This document shows, piece by piece, positions 1-11,100 of a DNA stretch of 42,865 nucleotides (position 1 is the first letter of the stretch; the number at the start of each line of letters is the position of its first letter). The notes beneath the pieces are model-generated. The model saw nothing but the letters and a program-made list of their open reading frames with translations, was not told where the DNA came from and did not search any database. The translations under genes and the position numbers were made by a program. The stretch is from a virus: positions 1 to 42,865 of the IMG/VR virus record IMGVR_UViG_3300008259_000048; one strand, written 5' to 3'.

Positions 1-275
1 GCACCACCACCACCGCCACCATAAGCAGTTACACGAATACGTTTCAGATCTGTTTTACCAGATTGAGTCCATGTAGTATTAGTAGCAGTAATAAATTCCA
101 ACTTAGTATAACCACGTGGACGATCTTCTCGTAACAATGGAACACCACCAGCAGTTGCTCCATCATGGACTACTACCTGGTTTTTGGTTGTATCAACTGT
201 AAGTTCTGCTTCTGCACCTGTAAATGTAGAGTGCTGTGCAGTCGTACCTCTTCTAAATCTAACTTGTTTTGACAT
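1..275 (-). CDS. Tail fibre / adhesin-like protein, 3' part cut by window edge
   Basis: The 91 visible residues start with MSKQVRFRRGTTAQH and continue into a short beta-rich segment (…ELTVDT…VVVHDG…GGVPLLRE). This resembles the N-terminal domain of phage tropism determinants and other fibre heads. The sequence then enters a run of glycines at the window edge. The protein is a clear paralogue of its downstream neighbour at 298-957: the first 15 residues are identical, and REDRPRG, the TK.E(F/Y)ITAT segment and KTDLKRI are shared. The ATG follows AGAGAGAAAT on the minus strand. By family, such proteins sit at the fibre tip and bind the host surface. The C-terminus is missing from the window, so the full domain layout is unknown. 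Confidence 0.75.
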   Translation of the reverse strand, partial: MSKQVRFRRGTTAQHSTFTGAEAELTVDTTKNQVVVHDGATAGGVPLLREDRPRGYTKLEFITATNTTWTQSGKTDLKRIRVTAYGGGGGG

Positions 276-297
276 TTTATTTCTCTCTCATTCTATA

Positions 298-957
298 TTA
301 AACGAATCCGTAGATTTCTTGGATAATAACACCACCCTGTGAGCCAGCAGCACCATTACCACCACCGCCAGATCCAGTAATACCTTTACCAGCAGTACCA
401 TGGTTACCACCACCGATACCACCACCCTGTCCAGGAGATGCTATTGCAGAACCACTGCCAATACCTGCAGAAGCACCAAGATTGATAACACCAACTCCTG
501 ATGCAGATCCAGGAGCACCACCAGTTGCAGCTGCTGCATTACCGCCACCAGTGCATGTGATAAAACTACCAAATGATGTAGTACCACCACCAGCACCACC
601 AATTGTAACTGTTACGTTAGTAGGAACTGCAGATGCTTCTAGCACAACAAATCCATATCCACCTGCACCACCACCAGCATGAGTACCACTATTACCACCT
701 CCACCCCATGCCCAGACCATAATTCTTTTGAGATCTGTTTTATTAGTCTGAACCCATTGACTAGTTGCTGTAATATATTCTGTTTTAGTCCATCCACGTG
801 GACGATCTTCACGAGCAGTAGGAATACCACCAGCTGTGACACCATTATGTACTACTGTTACATCTTTATCAGTATCAACAGTCACTTCACCTGCTGGTCC
901 AACAAACACTGCATGTTGAGCAGTCGTACCTCTTCTAAATCTAACTTGTTTTGACAT
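298..957 (-). CDS. Glycine-rich tail fibre adhesin-like protein
   Basis: This 219-residue protein has an N-terminal tropism-determinant-like domain (about residues 1-50), a linker with DRPRGWTKTEYITAT, and from about residue 83 a long glycine-rich domain with GGGG runs. It ends in a short hydrophobic strand (GGVIIQEIYGFV). Glycine-rich domains of this kind, closed by a final beta strand, occur in adhesins at phage fibre tips, where loops between glycine-rich strands contact the receptor. It is a tandem paralogue of the truncated gene at 1-275, separated by 22 bases. The role in receptor binding is an inference from family and location. Confidence 0.75.
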   Translation of the reverse strand: MSKQVRFRRGTTAQHAVFVGPAGEVTVDTDKDVTVVHNGVTAGGIPTAREDRPRGWTKTEYITATSQWVQTNKTDLKRIMVWAWGGGGNSGTHAGGGAGGYGFVVLEASAVPTNVTVTIGGAGGGTTSFGSFITCTGGGNAAAATGGAPGSASGVGVINLGASAGIGSGSAIASPGQGGGIGGGNHGTAGKGITGSGGGGNGAAGSQGGVIIQEIYGFV

Positions 958-979
958 TGTTTTTCCTTTACCTTTTCAA

Positions 980-1942
980 TTATTTACCAAGGTATTTAAT
1001 AGTCATTTGCGTTAGATTTGGTGCGTTATAGTCGAAACCATAAACAGTTCTATTAACTGTTTGCCCAATACCATCACAAACGCCAATCAATCTTAGAGTT
1101 TCGTATTTTTGTAGATAAACCACACGATTCATAACAACGATATTTTCTGGAGGAGATGCTGTGAATGTATCAACTGATGAATTTGAACCACCAAGATACA
1201 GATACACGTCCGAGTCTGTGTATGCAGATACTAAAACTTCATACCAACCTTCCCAGTTGGTTACAAAATAACCACCACTAAAAGAACCCATACGAGTATC
1301 TAAAATTCTAGCTACTTGGAAAGGGATAGCTGTTGCTGTACCAAGTGGAATTGTTGTGTGACTATTTTTAACTAGATGACACATACCCTGTAGATTAGCC
1401 TGCATATTATCAAAGTCTAGATTGTTTCTAGTCGCAGCCAAGTGTTTAACACCAGCACGAGTAACACCATCAAAGATTGTGAATGTATAGTATGTTGGAT
1501 CGATGGTGATATCACCAACAGTACCTTTGTTAACCAATGAAAGTTGAAAGTTATCTTCTGAAGAAGATACTGCAGTTGTGATTAAATCCCAGTCTTCTGA
1601 TGTAACTACAGCATTAGTAATTAACGAATAATCTTCAGTGTCTAGGGATTCAATACCAGTTGGAACAATACTGAAGTTTGGATTTTGTGCTGTTGACAAT
1701 GTAATCCAAGTTGATCCATTAGAATAGTAAATTCTTTGAGTATCTGCAACATACACAACTCGTCCAGTTGAAGTAGCTGCTGCAGGTAAGTTTGCATATA
1801 GAGCAACAGAAGTCAAAGTACCATTGTCCAATGACTCCAGTGCTTTTGCAAGATAGATAACTTCTTTACTATCGCTTCCAGAAGTTAAGGCATCCATTTT
1901 TGCTTGGATGACTGTTTCTAGTGATGAAATATTTACGGTCAT
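980..1942 (-). CDS. Virion structural / tail fibre protein
   Basis: This 320-residue protein is among the fibre genes. It starts with a helical segment (SLETVIQAKMDAL) and then a motif common in marine T4-like fibre proteins, where a short segment mentions GRVVYVADTQRIYYSNGSTWI. That motif recurs in many phage fibres as a small beta domain. The remainder is rich in Thr, Val and aromatic residues and looks like a beta sandwich; I recognise no catalytic motif. The neighbours on both sides are fibre genes on the same strand, so it is most likely a fibre or an accessory fibre subunit. Confidence 0.6.
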   Translation of the reverse strand: MTVNISSLETVIQAKMDALTSGSDSKEVIYLAKALESLDNGTLTSVALYANLPAAATSTGRVVYVADTQRIYYSNGSTWITLSTAQNPNFSIVPTGIESLDTEDYSLITNAVVTSEDWDLITTAVSSSEDNFQLSLVNKGTVGDITIDPTYYTFTIFDGVTRAGVKHLAATRNNLDFDNMQANLQGMCHLVKNSHTTIPLGTATAIPFQVARILDTRMGSFSGGYFVTNWEGWYEVLVSAYTDSDVYLYLGGSNSSVDTFTASPPENIVVMNRVVYLQKYETLRLIGVCDGIGQTVNRTVYGFDYNAPNLTQMTIKYLGK

Positions 1943-1961
1943 TTATTATCTCCGATTATTA

Positions 1962-2219
1962 TTAGTATAGACCCATTAGAGCGAAAGTTAATGCATCATC
2001 CGCAATAGCTGCCAGAAGAATCCAAGTAGTTCCACTATAGACTTCAATTGAACCAACTTGGCTGTTATAGCGCAAATCGCCCTGAGATGGTGTTACAGGA
2101 CGTTGTGAACTATTTCCTACTGGGAGTTTTAGACGACCAGTGCCATCTATATTTAGGCTGTTTAGTACACCATTACGAGTATCGTCAATAACTGTACTGC
2201 CTTGAATTTTGATTGCCAT
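1962..2219 (-). CDS. Short fibre-associated protein
   Basis: An 85-residue protein beginning MAIKIQGSTVIDDTRNG. The middle (RPVTPSQGDLRYNSQVGSIEVYSGTTWI) is the short beta motif seen at the ends of many phage fibre proteins, in which a sample-like tag is followed by Y(N/S)…EVYSGT.W. A TATAAATA late-promoter motif lies 36 bases upstream of the start, so this gene probably heads a late transcript running to the left. The function is not known beyond its likely place in the fibre. Confidence 0.55.
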   Translation of the reverse strand: MAIKIQGSTVIDDTRNGVLNSLNIDGTGRLKLPVGNSSQRPVTPSQGDLRYNSQVGSIEVYSGTTWILLAAIADDALTFALMGLY

Positions 2220-2254
2220 CGTCGCTCCTTTTTATGAACTCGGCTTTATATCTT

Positions 2255-2262
2255 TATTTATA
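2255..2262 (-). promoter_or_regulatory. T4-type late promoter motif TATAAATA
   Basis: An exact TATAAATA on the minus strand, in the 44-base gap between two fibre genes. It lies 36 bases before the ATG at 2219. This is the T4 late promoter consensus read by the gp55 sigma with gp33. The gp33 homologue at 32707-32946 supports use of such promoters. Confidence 0.6.
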
Positions 2263-2263
2263 A

Positions 2264-3178
2264 TTATTTGTTTTCCAGATCTTTAACTCTTTGATCTAAT
2301 TCTTTTACTGAGTTAATGAGGAAAGCAATAATACCCAAATAATTAACAGATTTTACGCCATCTTTAGTTTCTACCAGCTCTGGTAAAATCTTTTCGATTT
2401 CCTGAGCGATAACACCATATGATTTCTTACCAGTAGATTTCCAAGTGAAGGAAACCCCATCAATTTGATTAAGTACATCTAATGAATTATTTAGGCTAGT
2501 TACGTTACCCTTAAACTGAATGTCTGATGTAGAATTAAAGTTTGCTGCAGTAATATCACCACTAAACACGTTACTTGATCTATCTAATTTAGCGATATTA
2601 GAACCGACTGATAGTGTAATGTTACCAGCCAAACCACCAGCATTTGTAATATCAATATCGTTTGCTGTAGCTACCAGTGATCTTGTAGTGAATGTATCAG
2701 AAGCACTTCTAACTACAATACCAGTTGTAGAAAGAGCAGAAAGAGATACCAGATCTAGATCGTATGCCTGAACATTAGTTCCAATAGCAACACCAAGATT
2801 AGCTCTTGCAGTTAGTGCATCTGGAAGGTCACTAAGGTTTTTTGTTCGTTCTAATTTATTATTGTTCAAACTCATGAAGTTTGCATCAACTTGACTATTT
2901 GTTAGAGCAACTCCAGCAATAGTAACACCAGGATTCGCAAAAGTGAAAGATGTACCAGAAACTGCAGTGGTTGCATTAGCAACTAAGACTAGTGCAGTAT
3001 CACTGGTAATAGAAGCCACTGTTCCAATAGTATTACCATTATTTTTAAGTACGTAACCTGCTACAAGTTCTGTAGTGAAAAATGTACCTAGACCAGTAAC
3101 AGCAGTGCTAGAAAGACTGGAAGTTATCGTTCCAGTGCCAGCTGTAGTTCCATCAACTCTTGTGGTAATTGAAGCCAT
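2264..3178 (-). CDS. Tail fibre with C-terminal S74 self-cleaving chaperone
   Basis: This 304-residue protein has an N-terminal fibre part with the familiar NLSDLPDALTARANLG motif (about residues 114-129). The C-terminal intramolecular chaperone of the peptidase S74 family starts at about residue 218: TSDIQFK, then a helical segment, SYGVIAQEIEKILPELV, SVNYLGIIAFLINSVKEL and a closing coiled coil. In that family the chaperone drives trimerisation and then cuts itself off just before a serine, using that Ser and a Lys five residues on. S218 and K223 have exactly this spacing. The mature fibre would therefore end near residue 217. A module at residues 126-170 is shared with the fibre at 3623-4873. 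Confidence 0.85.
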   Translation of the reverse strand: MASITTRVDGTTAGTGTITSSLSSTAVTGLGTFFTTELVAGYVLKNNGNTIGTVASITSDTALVLVANATTAVSGTSFTFANPGVTIAGVALTNSQVDANFMSLNNNKLERTKNLSDLPDALTARANLGVAIGTNVQAYDLDLVSLSALSTTGIVVRSASDTFTTRSLVATANDIDITNAGGLAGNITLSVGSNIAKLDRSSNVFSGDITAANFNSTSDIQFKGNVTSLNNSLDVLNQIDGVSFTWKSTGKKSYGVIAQEIEKILPELVETKDGVKSVNYLGIIAFLINSVKELDQRVKDLENK

Positions 3179-3194
3179 TTATTGTCCTATAACC

Positions 3195-3623
3195 TTATGG
3201 TTTTACTCTTCGTAATTCGTCTATTGTGCTAAGAGTATTAACCTTTTTAGTGGCATCTCTTAATCTATCACGTTTGTCTACTGCTGCTTTCAAAGCAACT
3301 TTATTACCAGAAAGCATTGCATCTCTTAAAGCAATATCATTTTCTTCAAATAAGGCTTTTCTTTGATCACGAATACTTTCTTTAGCTATTTCTTTAGCCT
3401 TTTCCATATCTACTTTGATTGATATATTAATAGGGTCATCAAAATTAGCAGAAACTGCGCCATGAAAATCTATAAATCCATCTGGAATGTGTTCGTCATC
3501 GATGACAAGATATGCAGCACCAACTGGTACTGCAGATTCAATAACCTGTTCTAAAGTATACTGTCCAGTTGGAACGATTAAAGCAACTGTGCCATTTTCT
3601 TGTTGATAAATTATTTTTTGCAT
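3195..3623 (-). CDS. Small fibre-associated protein, possible assembly factor
   Basis: A 142-residue protein between two fibre genes. The N-terminal half is a small domain with YLVIDDEHIPDGFIDF. The C-terminal half is a charged, strongly helical segment (KAKEIAKESIRDQRKALFEENDIALRDAM…) ending DELRRVKP. This layout resembles phage fibre-assembly chaperones, where a small beta domain is followed by a helical tail, but I see no specific diagnostic motif. Its ATG overlaps the stop of the upstream fibre gene at 3623 by one base, so the two are probably made together. Confidence 0.5.
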   Translation of the reverse strand: MQKIIYQQENGTVALIVPTGQYTLEQVIESAVPVGAAYLVIDDEHIPDGFIDFHGAVSANFDDPINISIKVDMEKAKEIAKESIRDQRKALFEENDIALRDAMLSGNKVALKAAVDKRDRLRDATKKVNTLSTIDELRRVKP

Positions 3624-4873
3624 TATTCCACCACCACTGCTCTAATGTTACCACCACTACTTGTTATCCATGCATATATGTCAAATCTAGTAGTGTTAAC
3701 ATTTAATATAGAAAAGAGAGTATTATTGCTAATTGATAATTGATTTGTCGCACCTGCAACTATGTAATTGCCATTCGAAACAACACCATTATTTAATGTG
3801 ACTCTAAAAATATAAACACCATTTATGTTATTACCAGTATACAGTCCTTGGTAAGTAACTGCTGTCACACCTAAAGAATTATTAATAGTGATAGCAACAT
3901 TACTTCCCACAGCAACAAAATCAAAGTTTATATATGCCTTTATTCTATTTGCAAGATTGGCAGTAGTAAGTGCTGTTGCCACAGAATTATTAACATAAGT
4001 TGTAAGAGTTGTTGCACTTGTATCCACTGCAGTTTTAACAAATGCAGTAGTGGCAATTTTGGTACTATTATTACCTGTTGGTTGGGTCACTGCAGTTGCA
4101 TTTGTAGGAATTTCTATATCACCAATAGAAATTGTTGGGTTACCAGAAACACCATTAGCATTTGTTAGAGTAAGTCCAGTTCCAACTGCAAGAGATCTAA
4201 TTGTAGCAGTACCGTTTGCATTTCTAACAAGAATACCCAATGAGTCTGATGGAATAGCAGAAAGACCAGTAAGGATAGCTGATTGTGCCTGAACATCAGT
4301 ACCTATAACTAAACCTAAATTTGTTCTTGCTGCATTAACATCGCTACCACCAGTACCACCAGAAGCTACAGCCAATGGAGTGCTCAACCCATTTATAGAG
4401 CCACCAGTAATATTAACTGAATTTGCTGCCTGAGTGCTAAGTGTTCCAAGACTTAATAGTGTTTTAATCCCTGCTACATCACTAACACCAGTACCACCAT
4501 TAACGACTGATACAACACCACTAACATTAGTGGCATTTCCAGTAACATTACCAGTCAAGTTTCCAGTAACATTACCAGTAACATTACCAGTTAGACTTGC
4601 TGTGATTGTATTTGCTGCAAAATTACCAGAAGCATCTCTTGCAACAACTGTAGAAACAGTATTTGCAGTAGCGGTTGTTAATCCATCTAATTTATCAGCA
4701 TCTAATCCAGAACCAGAACCATCTACTGTTAATAGTTTAGCTAATACATCTGCTGCTGTATACGAAGTAGAATCTAGTTTTCCAATTAATTGATCGTTAA
4801 GATACGCAAAGTTTCCATCTGCCTCTGCAATGGAAAGAGGTGAACCTTTTGTTGCTCGAAATATGATTGTCAT
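3623..4873 (-). CDS. Tail fibre protein with NVTGN repeats
   Basis: A 416-residue fibre. The N-terminus (MTIIFRATKGSPLSIAEADGNFAYLND) is typical of marine phage fibres. It is followed by a Leu-Asp segment (DGSGSGLDADKLDG), a run of GN(V/L)TGNVTGN repeats at about residues 94-115, fibre motifs SVVNGGTGV and VASGGTG with RTNLGL, and a C-terminal beta domain from about residue 315. The section VIGTDVQA…LSAI…GILVRNA…TIRSL is closely paralleled in the S74 fibre at 2264-3178. Such repeats form triple beta-helical shafts. The gene starts four bases after the small protein at 4877-5122. Confidence 0.75.
   Translation of the reverse strand: MTIIFRATKGSPLSIAEADGNFAYLNDQLIGKLDSTSYTAADVLAKLLTVDGSGSGLDADKLDGLTTATANTVSTVVARDASGNFAANTITASLTGNVTGNVTGNLTGNVTGNATNVSGVVSVVNGGTGVSDVAGIKTLLSLGTLSTQAANSVNITGGSINGLSTPLAVASGGTGGSDVNAARTNLGLVIGTDVQAQSAILTGLSAIPSDSLGILVRNANGTATIRSLAVGTGLTLTNANGVSGNPTISIGDIEIPTNATAVTQPTGNNSTKIATTAFVKTAVDTSATTLTTYVNNSVATALTTANLANRIKAYINFDFVAVGSNVAITINNSLGVTAVTYQGLYTGNNINGVYIFRVTLNNGVVSNGNYIVAGATNQLSISNNTLFSILNVNTTRFDIYAWITSSGGNIRAVVVE
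4530..4592 (-). repeat. Tandem 12-bp units coding GNVT repeats
   Basis: About five imperfect copies of a 12-base unit (plus strand: AACATTACCAGT and variants) lie inside the fibre gene. They encode the NVTG repeats of the fibre shaft. Being in frame and 12 bases long, they could expand or contract without breaking the gene. Confidence 0.7.
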
Positions 4874-4876
4874 TAC

Positions 4877-5122
4877 TTACCTTTTATCTATTAAGGACAA
4901 TAGCATAGTTTTAATGTCACTTAAATCTTCTTTCATACTATTTATTTCTTTTTTTAGAACTTGAATTTCTTCTGTATTATTCGTCAGTGTTTCATTTAAT
5001 GATGTCTGTCTACTAACTCGATTTATATAATTTAAATATTCTTCTTTGTTAGTATTTATGATAGCGTTACTGGTCATGTCTCTGACCAGTGATGCGTTAG
5101 ATTCTATCTTTACATATTCCAT
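4877..5122 (-). CDS. Small coiled-coil protein between structural genes
   Basis: I choose the ATG at 5122 (81 residues, MEYVKIESNASL…). It overlaps the stop of the giant structural gene as TAATG; an upstream ATG at 5131 would add three residues. The C-terminal half is a predicted coiled coil (EEIQVLKKEINSMKEDLSDIKTML with hydrophobic residues at heptad spacing). The protein is acidic and lacks other motifs. The position between two virion genes suggests a small virion or assembly protein, but no function is recognised. Confidence 0.6.
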   Translation of the reverse strand: MEYVKIESNASLVRDMTSNAIINTNKEEYLNYINRVSRQTSLNETLTNNTEEIQVLKKEINSMKEDLSDIKTMLLSLIDKR

Positions 5123-8100
5123 TATGCACAAGCAATCATACGGAAATCCTTAATGATAGGGACTGCAGAAGTATTAGTCGACTTCATAACAATCTTAACA
5201 GCTGCAGCATCAAATGAAGGTAGATCTGCTAGTGAATATGTTATATCTTGGAAAATCTCTGTAAAATTATCATAGTTTATAATAACAGAATCTGGACTTA
5301 CTAAAGTATAATTAAGCTGATCGAATGGAGTTGTCGAACCAACATTGTTAATTTTATAGTAAACCTCAACTGCAGCTTCTTTAGGAATATTACCTGCAAA
5401 TTGTAATCTTAAGAATTTAGATGGATTTTCAAAATTGATTTTTTTGGTAACATAAGCACTGTATGTACTACCTTCTAATGGCACAATCTCATCTACAAAT
5501 CGTTCACGTTGAGTTAAAGTAATTGCAGTACCAGCAGCAACAGAAGAGAATGTTTTGTTTAATGTTACAGATGATCCATCAGCAGCAACAGCAATAATCA
5601 AGAATGTTCCATTATTACTTGTAGTTCCTGAACCCGCAATTGTTAGATATTTTCCAGGTATTAATGCTGTCAGTATCGCTTTAGTTGCTGTATCAGATGA
5701 AGTAATAGTGTTACCTGCACTAAATGCAATATTAGTATTAGCAGAAACAATCACGTTGTCATCAATACCAGTTACGTTTATATTAGCTTCTGTTGGGTTA
5801 TTAATTTTATTACTAATAGCAATAAAACTTGTTCTATCAAGATCGATAACTGGTGACAATGCAGAATTAGTTGAAGAGATTAAAGCACGTACTGTTAAAG
5901 ATTTAGCAGAACTTAATGCTGAAACCTGTTCATTAATTTCAGAAGCGACCATTCTAGGTGTAGAGAAATAATTTACATCATTTACAACTACTCCATATCC
6001 CTCAACATTATCTAATACATATGGAACCTGTGAAGCACCATCAACTGATTGTCCAGAAGTTGTTCTTATTGAAAAATCACATGCAGTTTCAGAGAATGAT
6101 TGAACTTGAATACTTGGTTGACATACATCAAACTGAATATTTCTAGTAGCTCTAACAGAAGATCCTCCACCAAAACCAGTTGATGTTGGTGTAGTAGTAA
6201 CAGTAATAGTGTATGTATCAATATCAACATTTGATATAACTTTATTACCATTCAACTCAGAAGCTGGAATACCATTGACTGCAGAACCAACTCCACTAAT
6301 AGTAACAGTAGATCCTGGTGTCATGCAATGATCACGTTGCCATACACGAACTGTTGTAGTTCCACTACGAATCTCAAAAGGATCTACATCTAGTGTCTGT
6401 TGTGGTAATTTATCATTAGTGAATTCTACGTTACCTGGATTTGTCACGTCAAATTGGCAGCGGTAAATAGTAAATTTAATATCTTGAGATTGATCTGCTG
6501 TCCATGTAGAAGCATTTTGAGATTTAAACAATACACCAGCATATGGTTGTTCTGATATTGTTCTAGAAGTTCCAGGGACATTATCACCAACCTGTGATAT
6601 CCAAACTTTATAGTTATTAGAGTCAGAAGCTAGCACAAAACAATATTCCCCATTATCTTGTACATATACTGGACTTGGGAATGAGAATTTGGTTGGTGTG
6701 TCATATGATCTTACAGCACTACCTTCAAGTAATACAGTATTATTAGATAGATTAACTTGACTTGGTGTTAGTGTAACACGACTGAATGGAAGAACACGTT
6801 TTCCAGGATATCCATTAACGACTTCACGAATTTCTAATGTTACAGGTATATTTGGATCTTTAGTGGCAAAGAACACATCAATGCTTGATATAAATGCTCC
6901 ACCTGTAGATTGAACCAAGAAAGTTTGAGCAAGAGGATCCCACCAACCAGTATCAGAAATAACTCTTTCTGAAGTTTGTGTGATTGTTTGACTATCAGTG
7001 ACTTGCTCCTCAACAATTAATGCATTACGAACAGAATTGATAGTTGCCTGTTTTGTTTCTAGAACACCAACTGCACTGTAATTAGCACGAGCACGAGAAG
7101 TAAATGGTAGAGTTTCATCAGGTTGATCGACAAGTTTTAACTCACGAGTACCACAGCGGAAACGAGTAATATCTGTGTTGGGGATATTAAATAATAGACT
7201 GACATCTCCAGCAGCGTTCGTTACTAGATCTTGTCCAATAGTTGCAATAACTGGAACAGCTGATACTTTTGCAGTAGCAGCTGATAAAGTGCCAGTAATA
7301 GTTTCATTAACTTGGAATGGTGTTGTACTACAGTTAACAATATGTAATGCATATATTCCAGTATCTGGATTAAACTCAGTACCAACAACTACAGCAGTTG
7401 CTCCAGAAGTTCCACCCGTAATAACATCACCACGATTTAGGCAAACTTGTGAGTCACCAGCAATAAGTCGTGCAGTTTCTGTTACATTAGAACCAACATT
7501 TGTTGTAGAATTAAAAGTACCAGAAGTTCCAGTAGTTCCACCTTGTATATAAAATAACTTAGTTGCAGGAGTGCAAAATGTAGAAATGTCTACATTATCA
7601 AAGAATGGATAAAATCTAGTGCTAGGTTTTAACTTCTTAATTTGCACTAAAATATTTCTTGATCTGATATATGGTATAGCAACACTAGATAAAACACGAT
7701 CATTAACTAGTTGCTGATCTATTTTTTCTTGAATAGTTGTTTTAATACCAGTTCTTGTTTGATTGACAGGAGTTGCAGTCACCTCTGCAGTAATCTGACG
7801 AGCATTACCCCATGATGTAATACCAAATCTTTGGCGTAGTTGGTCTTGATTAAGATATACATCTCCCTGACGAGACGCCCAATTATTACCAGTTGTAAAT
7901 ACTACCCTACCAGCATTAACTGGTGTCCCAGACCAAACAGTTTGCCATGCATTCCAAACAGTACCAAGAACACCAGCTTTTTCTGCTAAATTCTTAATAG
8001 TATTATAATTACCTTCAACATCAATAATAATATCTGGACGACGATCAACTTCGAACCAATCGTCAGAAGATGGATTTATAACTACATCACCAATAAATGT

Positions 8101-11100
8101 AAAAATAGCAAATGGATTGATATTTTCTAGACGTGATGCGTACGGTTGTTCAACTAAAACTGGGTTAGCAACAACTGGTAAAGTGATAACATTACCATAT
8201 AGTTTATAATTTGAACTAGCACGTGCAGTATCTGTAGATTTATTTTCTATTAAATTAACATTATGATTTGTGTAAAAAGGACGAAGATTTCTACCTTCCA
8301 TATCAATGGCACACAAATAATCTCCAGATGTTGTATCACCAATATTGTGTCCAGAAAAATTATCTACAACAAATCCATTTTTATAACGATCTAGTCCAAG
8401 AGAATCAGTTATAGTCATAGATTCTGTTTGTTGTTCAAGCATTGTGAGTGCAGTATAATACTCTAAATTATCAATACGTTTCTCAAGTTTACCAATATCA
8501 CGCATTGTATATCGTTTATTATCAATCTTCTCAATAGATACGCTAGATGATTCAGTTGAAAATGTATATGGTTCTAATATTAGATTGTAAAGAACCATAT
8601 TTATTTGCGTTGTAAGTGGATCTCCAGGTATTAAAGCTGGTACTCCATCAACCACATTAAATTCACCAGCAGTATTTATTGTAATTCTTGATTTTCTTGG
8701 CAAATAGTAAACAAAATCACATACAATATCATTACCACGTTTAGGCATTAATGAAGATGTCTCTGATGCTGGAGTAAAAGTTGTACCATTATCATCAATA
8801 CGAGGACGAAAATCAATACAGTCTCTTAATGGTGTTGTGCCATAAAAAGGGATAGCTTTGTAATCAATATTTGTGTATGATGAAACTGTGAAGAAATCAC
8901 CAGTTCCATTATGAGCAAAAAATTCAAATTCTACTTGAATTGGAGCAACTGGTGGTGGATATGAACTCTTTAAAGAAATAGAAGCCAATCCATAATGAGT
9001 TGATCTTTGTCCATCATCGAAATGATAACGATCTGTAATATCAATACTATAAGTTGCGCCTGGAGACGCAAATGTTCCAGTCTTCATCTTTACAGCGATA
9101 ATTTTAAATCCATCAGCTTTACCAAGATATAAATTTGCAGCAGTAGCAGTAGCCTGTGTAGTAAATGTAACAGGCGTTGCTGTGGTCAATACTTTTGTTC
9201 TTTGAGAATTAACTGATGAGCTAGATTTATTGACTGCAGCCAATACAGTCATAACTTTACCAGCATATGTATTTGCTAATTTTATAGTAATACTGCTAGT
9301 ATTAGTGCCTGTAATATCTGCTGGAAGAACGATCGTTCCACCAGCAGTAGCGTCTGCATAAACTACAACATAATTTGAATTTGAAGCTGATGATGCAAAT
9401 GTTCCAGCTGATGTTGTAATTTGTAAAGTACAGAATCCAGTACCACCTGAATCTGCAGTACCAGCAGTATTACTAAATTTCTGAACTGCTGTATATGTTA
9501 TGTCAGATACACTCTTAATAGCATATTGAGGAAGTTGGAAAATTAAACCAGAATTTTGTGGTTCAAGAAGATCTGTAGAAAGTCTGTCAATAGTCACACC
9601 AGTAACTGTAACTGATGGAGTAACTGTTATCTCTCTCTGTGAAGTAATTGCATCTACACGAACACGTGTAGTGCCAAGATAGATGTAATCACCAATTTTT
9701 AAATCTGTTTGGAACGAAGTACCACTTCCAATAACTGTTTGGCTAGCAGCTGCAGTTGCTGCACCAATTAGTCTTGTTGTATTAGGTTGAATATCAGCAG
9801 TAAAGTTAATGTTAGCGTCTGAACGATCAAAGAAGAAACTCTTAACATCACGTTGGAAACTAAATCCAGAATTCAACTTAACATCAAATAATGATAACTT
9901 ATATTGAGCAGTTTGTGTACCAATAGCACCACCACTGTCATATTCAAATGCTCTAACACGAGCAGTACCAATTAATCCACTGGGAGCGACACCAACTGAC
10001 GCATTGACATAGTTGTACAAATTAACTATACTGAAGTTTTCAATAGGTGGTGCGCCATTAACATTGGTAACCAAAACATAGTTACCTACAGTAGCAGAGA
10101 TAACTGAATTTACTGAAGTATCTTCAGTTCTAGCTTTATTAACATCGATATATGTTGTAGAAACTTTTTCAATTTCATAACCTTCAACATATGCCTTTCC
10201 AGGCTCAAGACCAATAGCTAGTTTAGATTCGTCACCACCATTCTCTGGTGTATAAATTCCACGATTATAGAATACATTATCTACACTTACTTGATATTCC
10301 CAGTTAACACCAAGTGTAGAACCACCATCGTATGATGTTCCAGATGTATGAGTTGGTCCAACTTTCGGGTTACCAATACCAACAGATGTTGCATTGTTTT
10401 TTGCTACGTATATGTATCCGCCATTAGTTACAACATCACCGATAAGGTATGCTTTACCAAAAGCCCATGCGCCACGATTATTATTTCTATGTTCACGAAC
10501 ATCGATATTAAATGGACGAACAGTGTAGTTACCAGATTCATCAAATGTTCTGCGTGCTAAAGTTTTTTCTAGTTCATTGTATTGGGTTGTTTCTACAATA
10601 GATTTATTTTTACCATCAACAACTCTAACAAGTTCAACAAAATCTTCATCTGCAGTAGAATTGATAGCTAATTTAGTTAATGTTAAATCGATGTAGTAAC
10701 GATGAGCACCTGGAGCTGCATAGTTATAAGATTCTTGTGCATTGTCAAGAAGAGTGTTGTCTTCTTCTGGGATAACAATATCTTCTTTAGCTAAAACACC
10801 AACACGATAAGTTGGAGTGTCGCTGTACCTATCAAGAACAATAGTTTGCGCAGTTAGTAGGACAAAATGTCCTTTGATGTAATAAACACCTTGTTGAACT
10901 TGAGCAATAGATCCAATTCCAGTTGGTGCTGTTGCAAAAACTTGAACTGATGATAATGTAGATCCAACTGTTATATCAGTTAGAACATCTCCAGCAGTAA
11001 ACACTTTTGTTGTATTATTATTTGTTTGAGAATTTGTATATTTTACAAATAATGTTGGAGGATTAGTGCCATCTGATCTAGCATAGTAGATGACTTGGGC

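Noticed and set aside
482-954. Open frames on the plus strand opposite the glycine-rich adhesin gene
   Set aside because: They are Pro/Thr-rich mirror images of the glycine-rich coding strand, without ribosome sites or family motifs.
1-957. Tropism-determinant-like N-domains suggested a diversity-generating retroelement
   Set aside because: No reverse transcriptase and no template/variable repeat pair with adenine-specific changes are seen in the window.
4530-4592. Regular short repeats resembling a CRISPR array
   Set aside because: The units are 12 bases, contiguous without spacers, in frame, and encode the fibre repeat NVTG.
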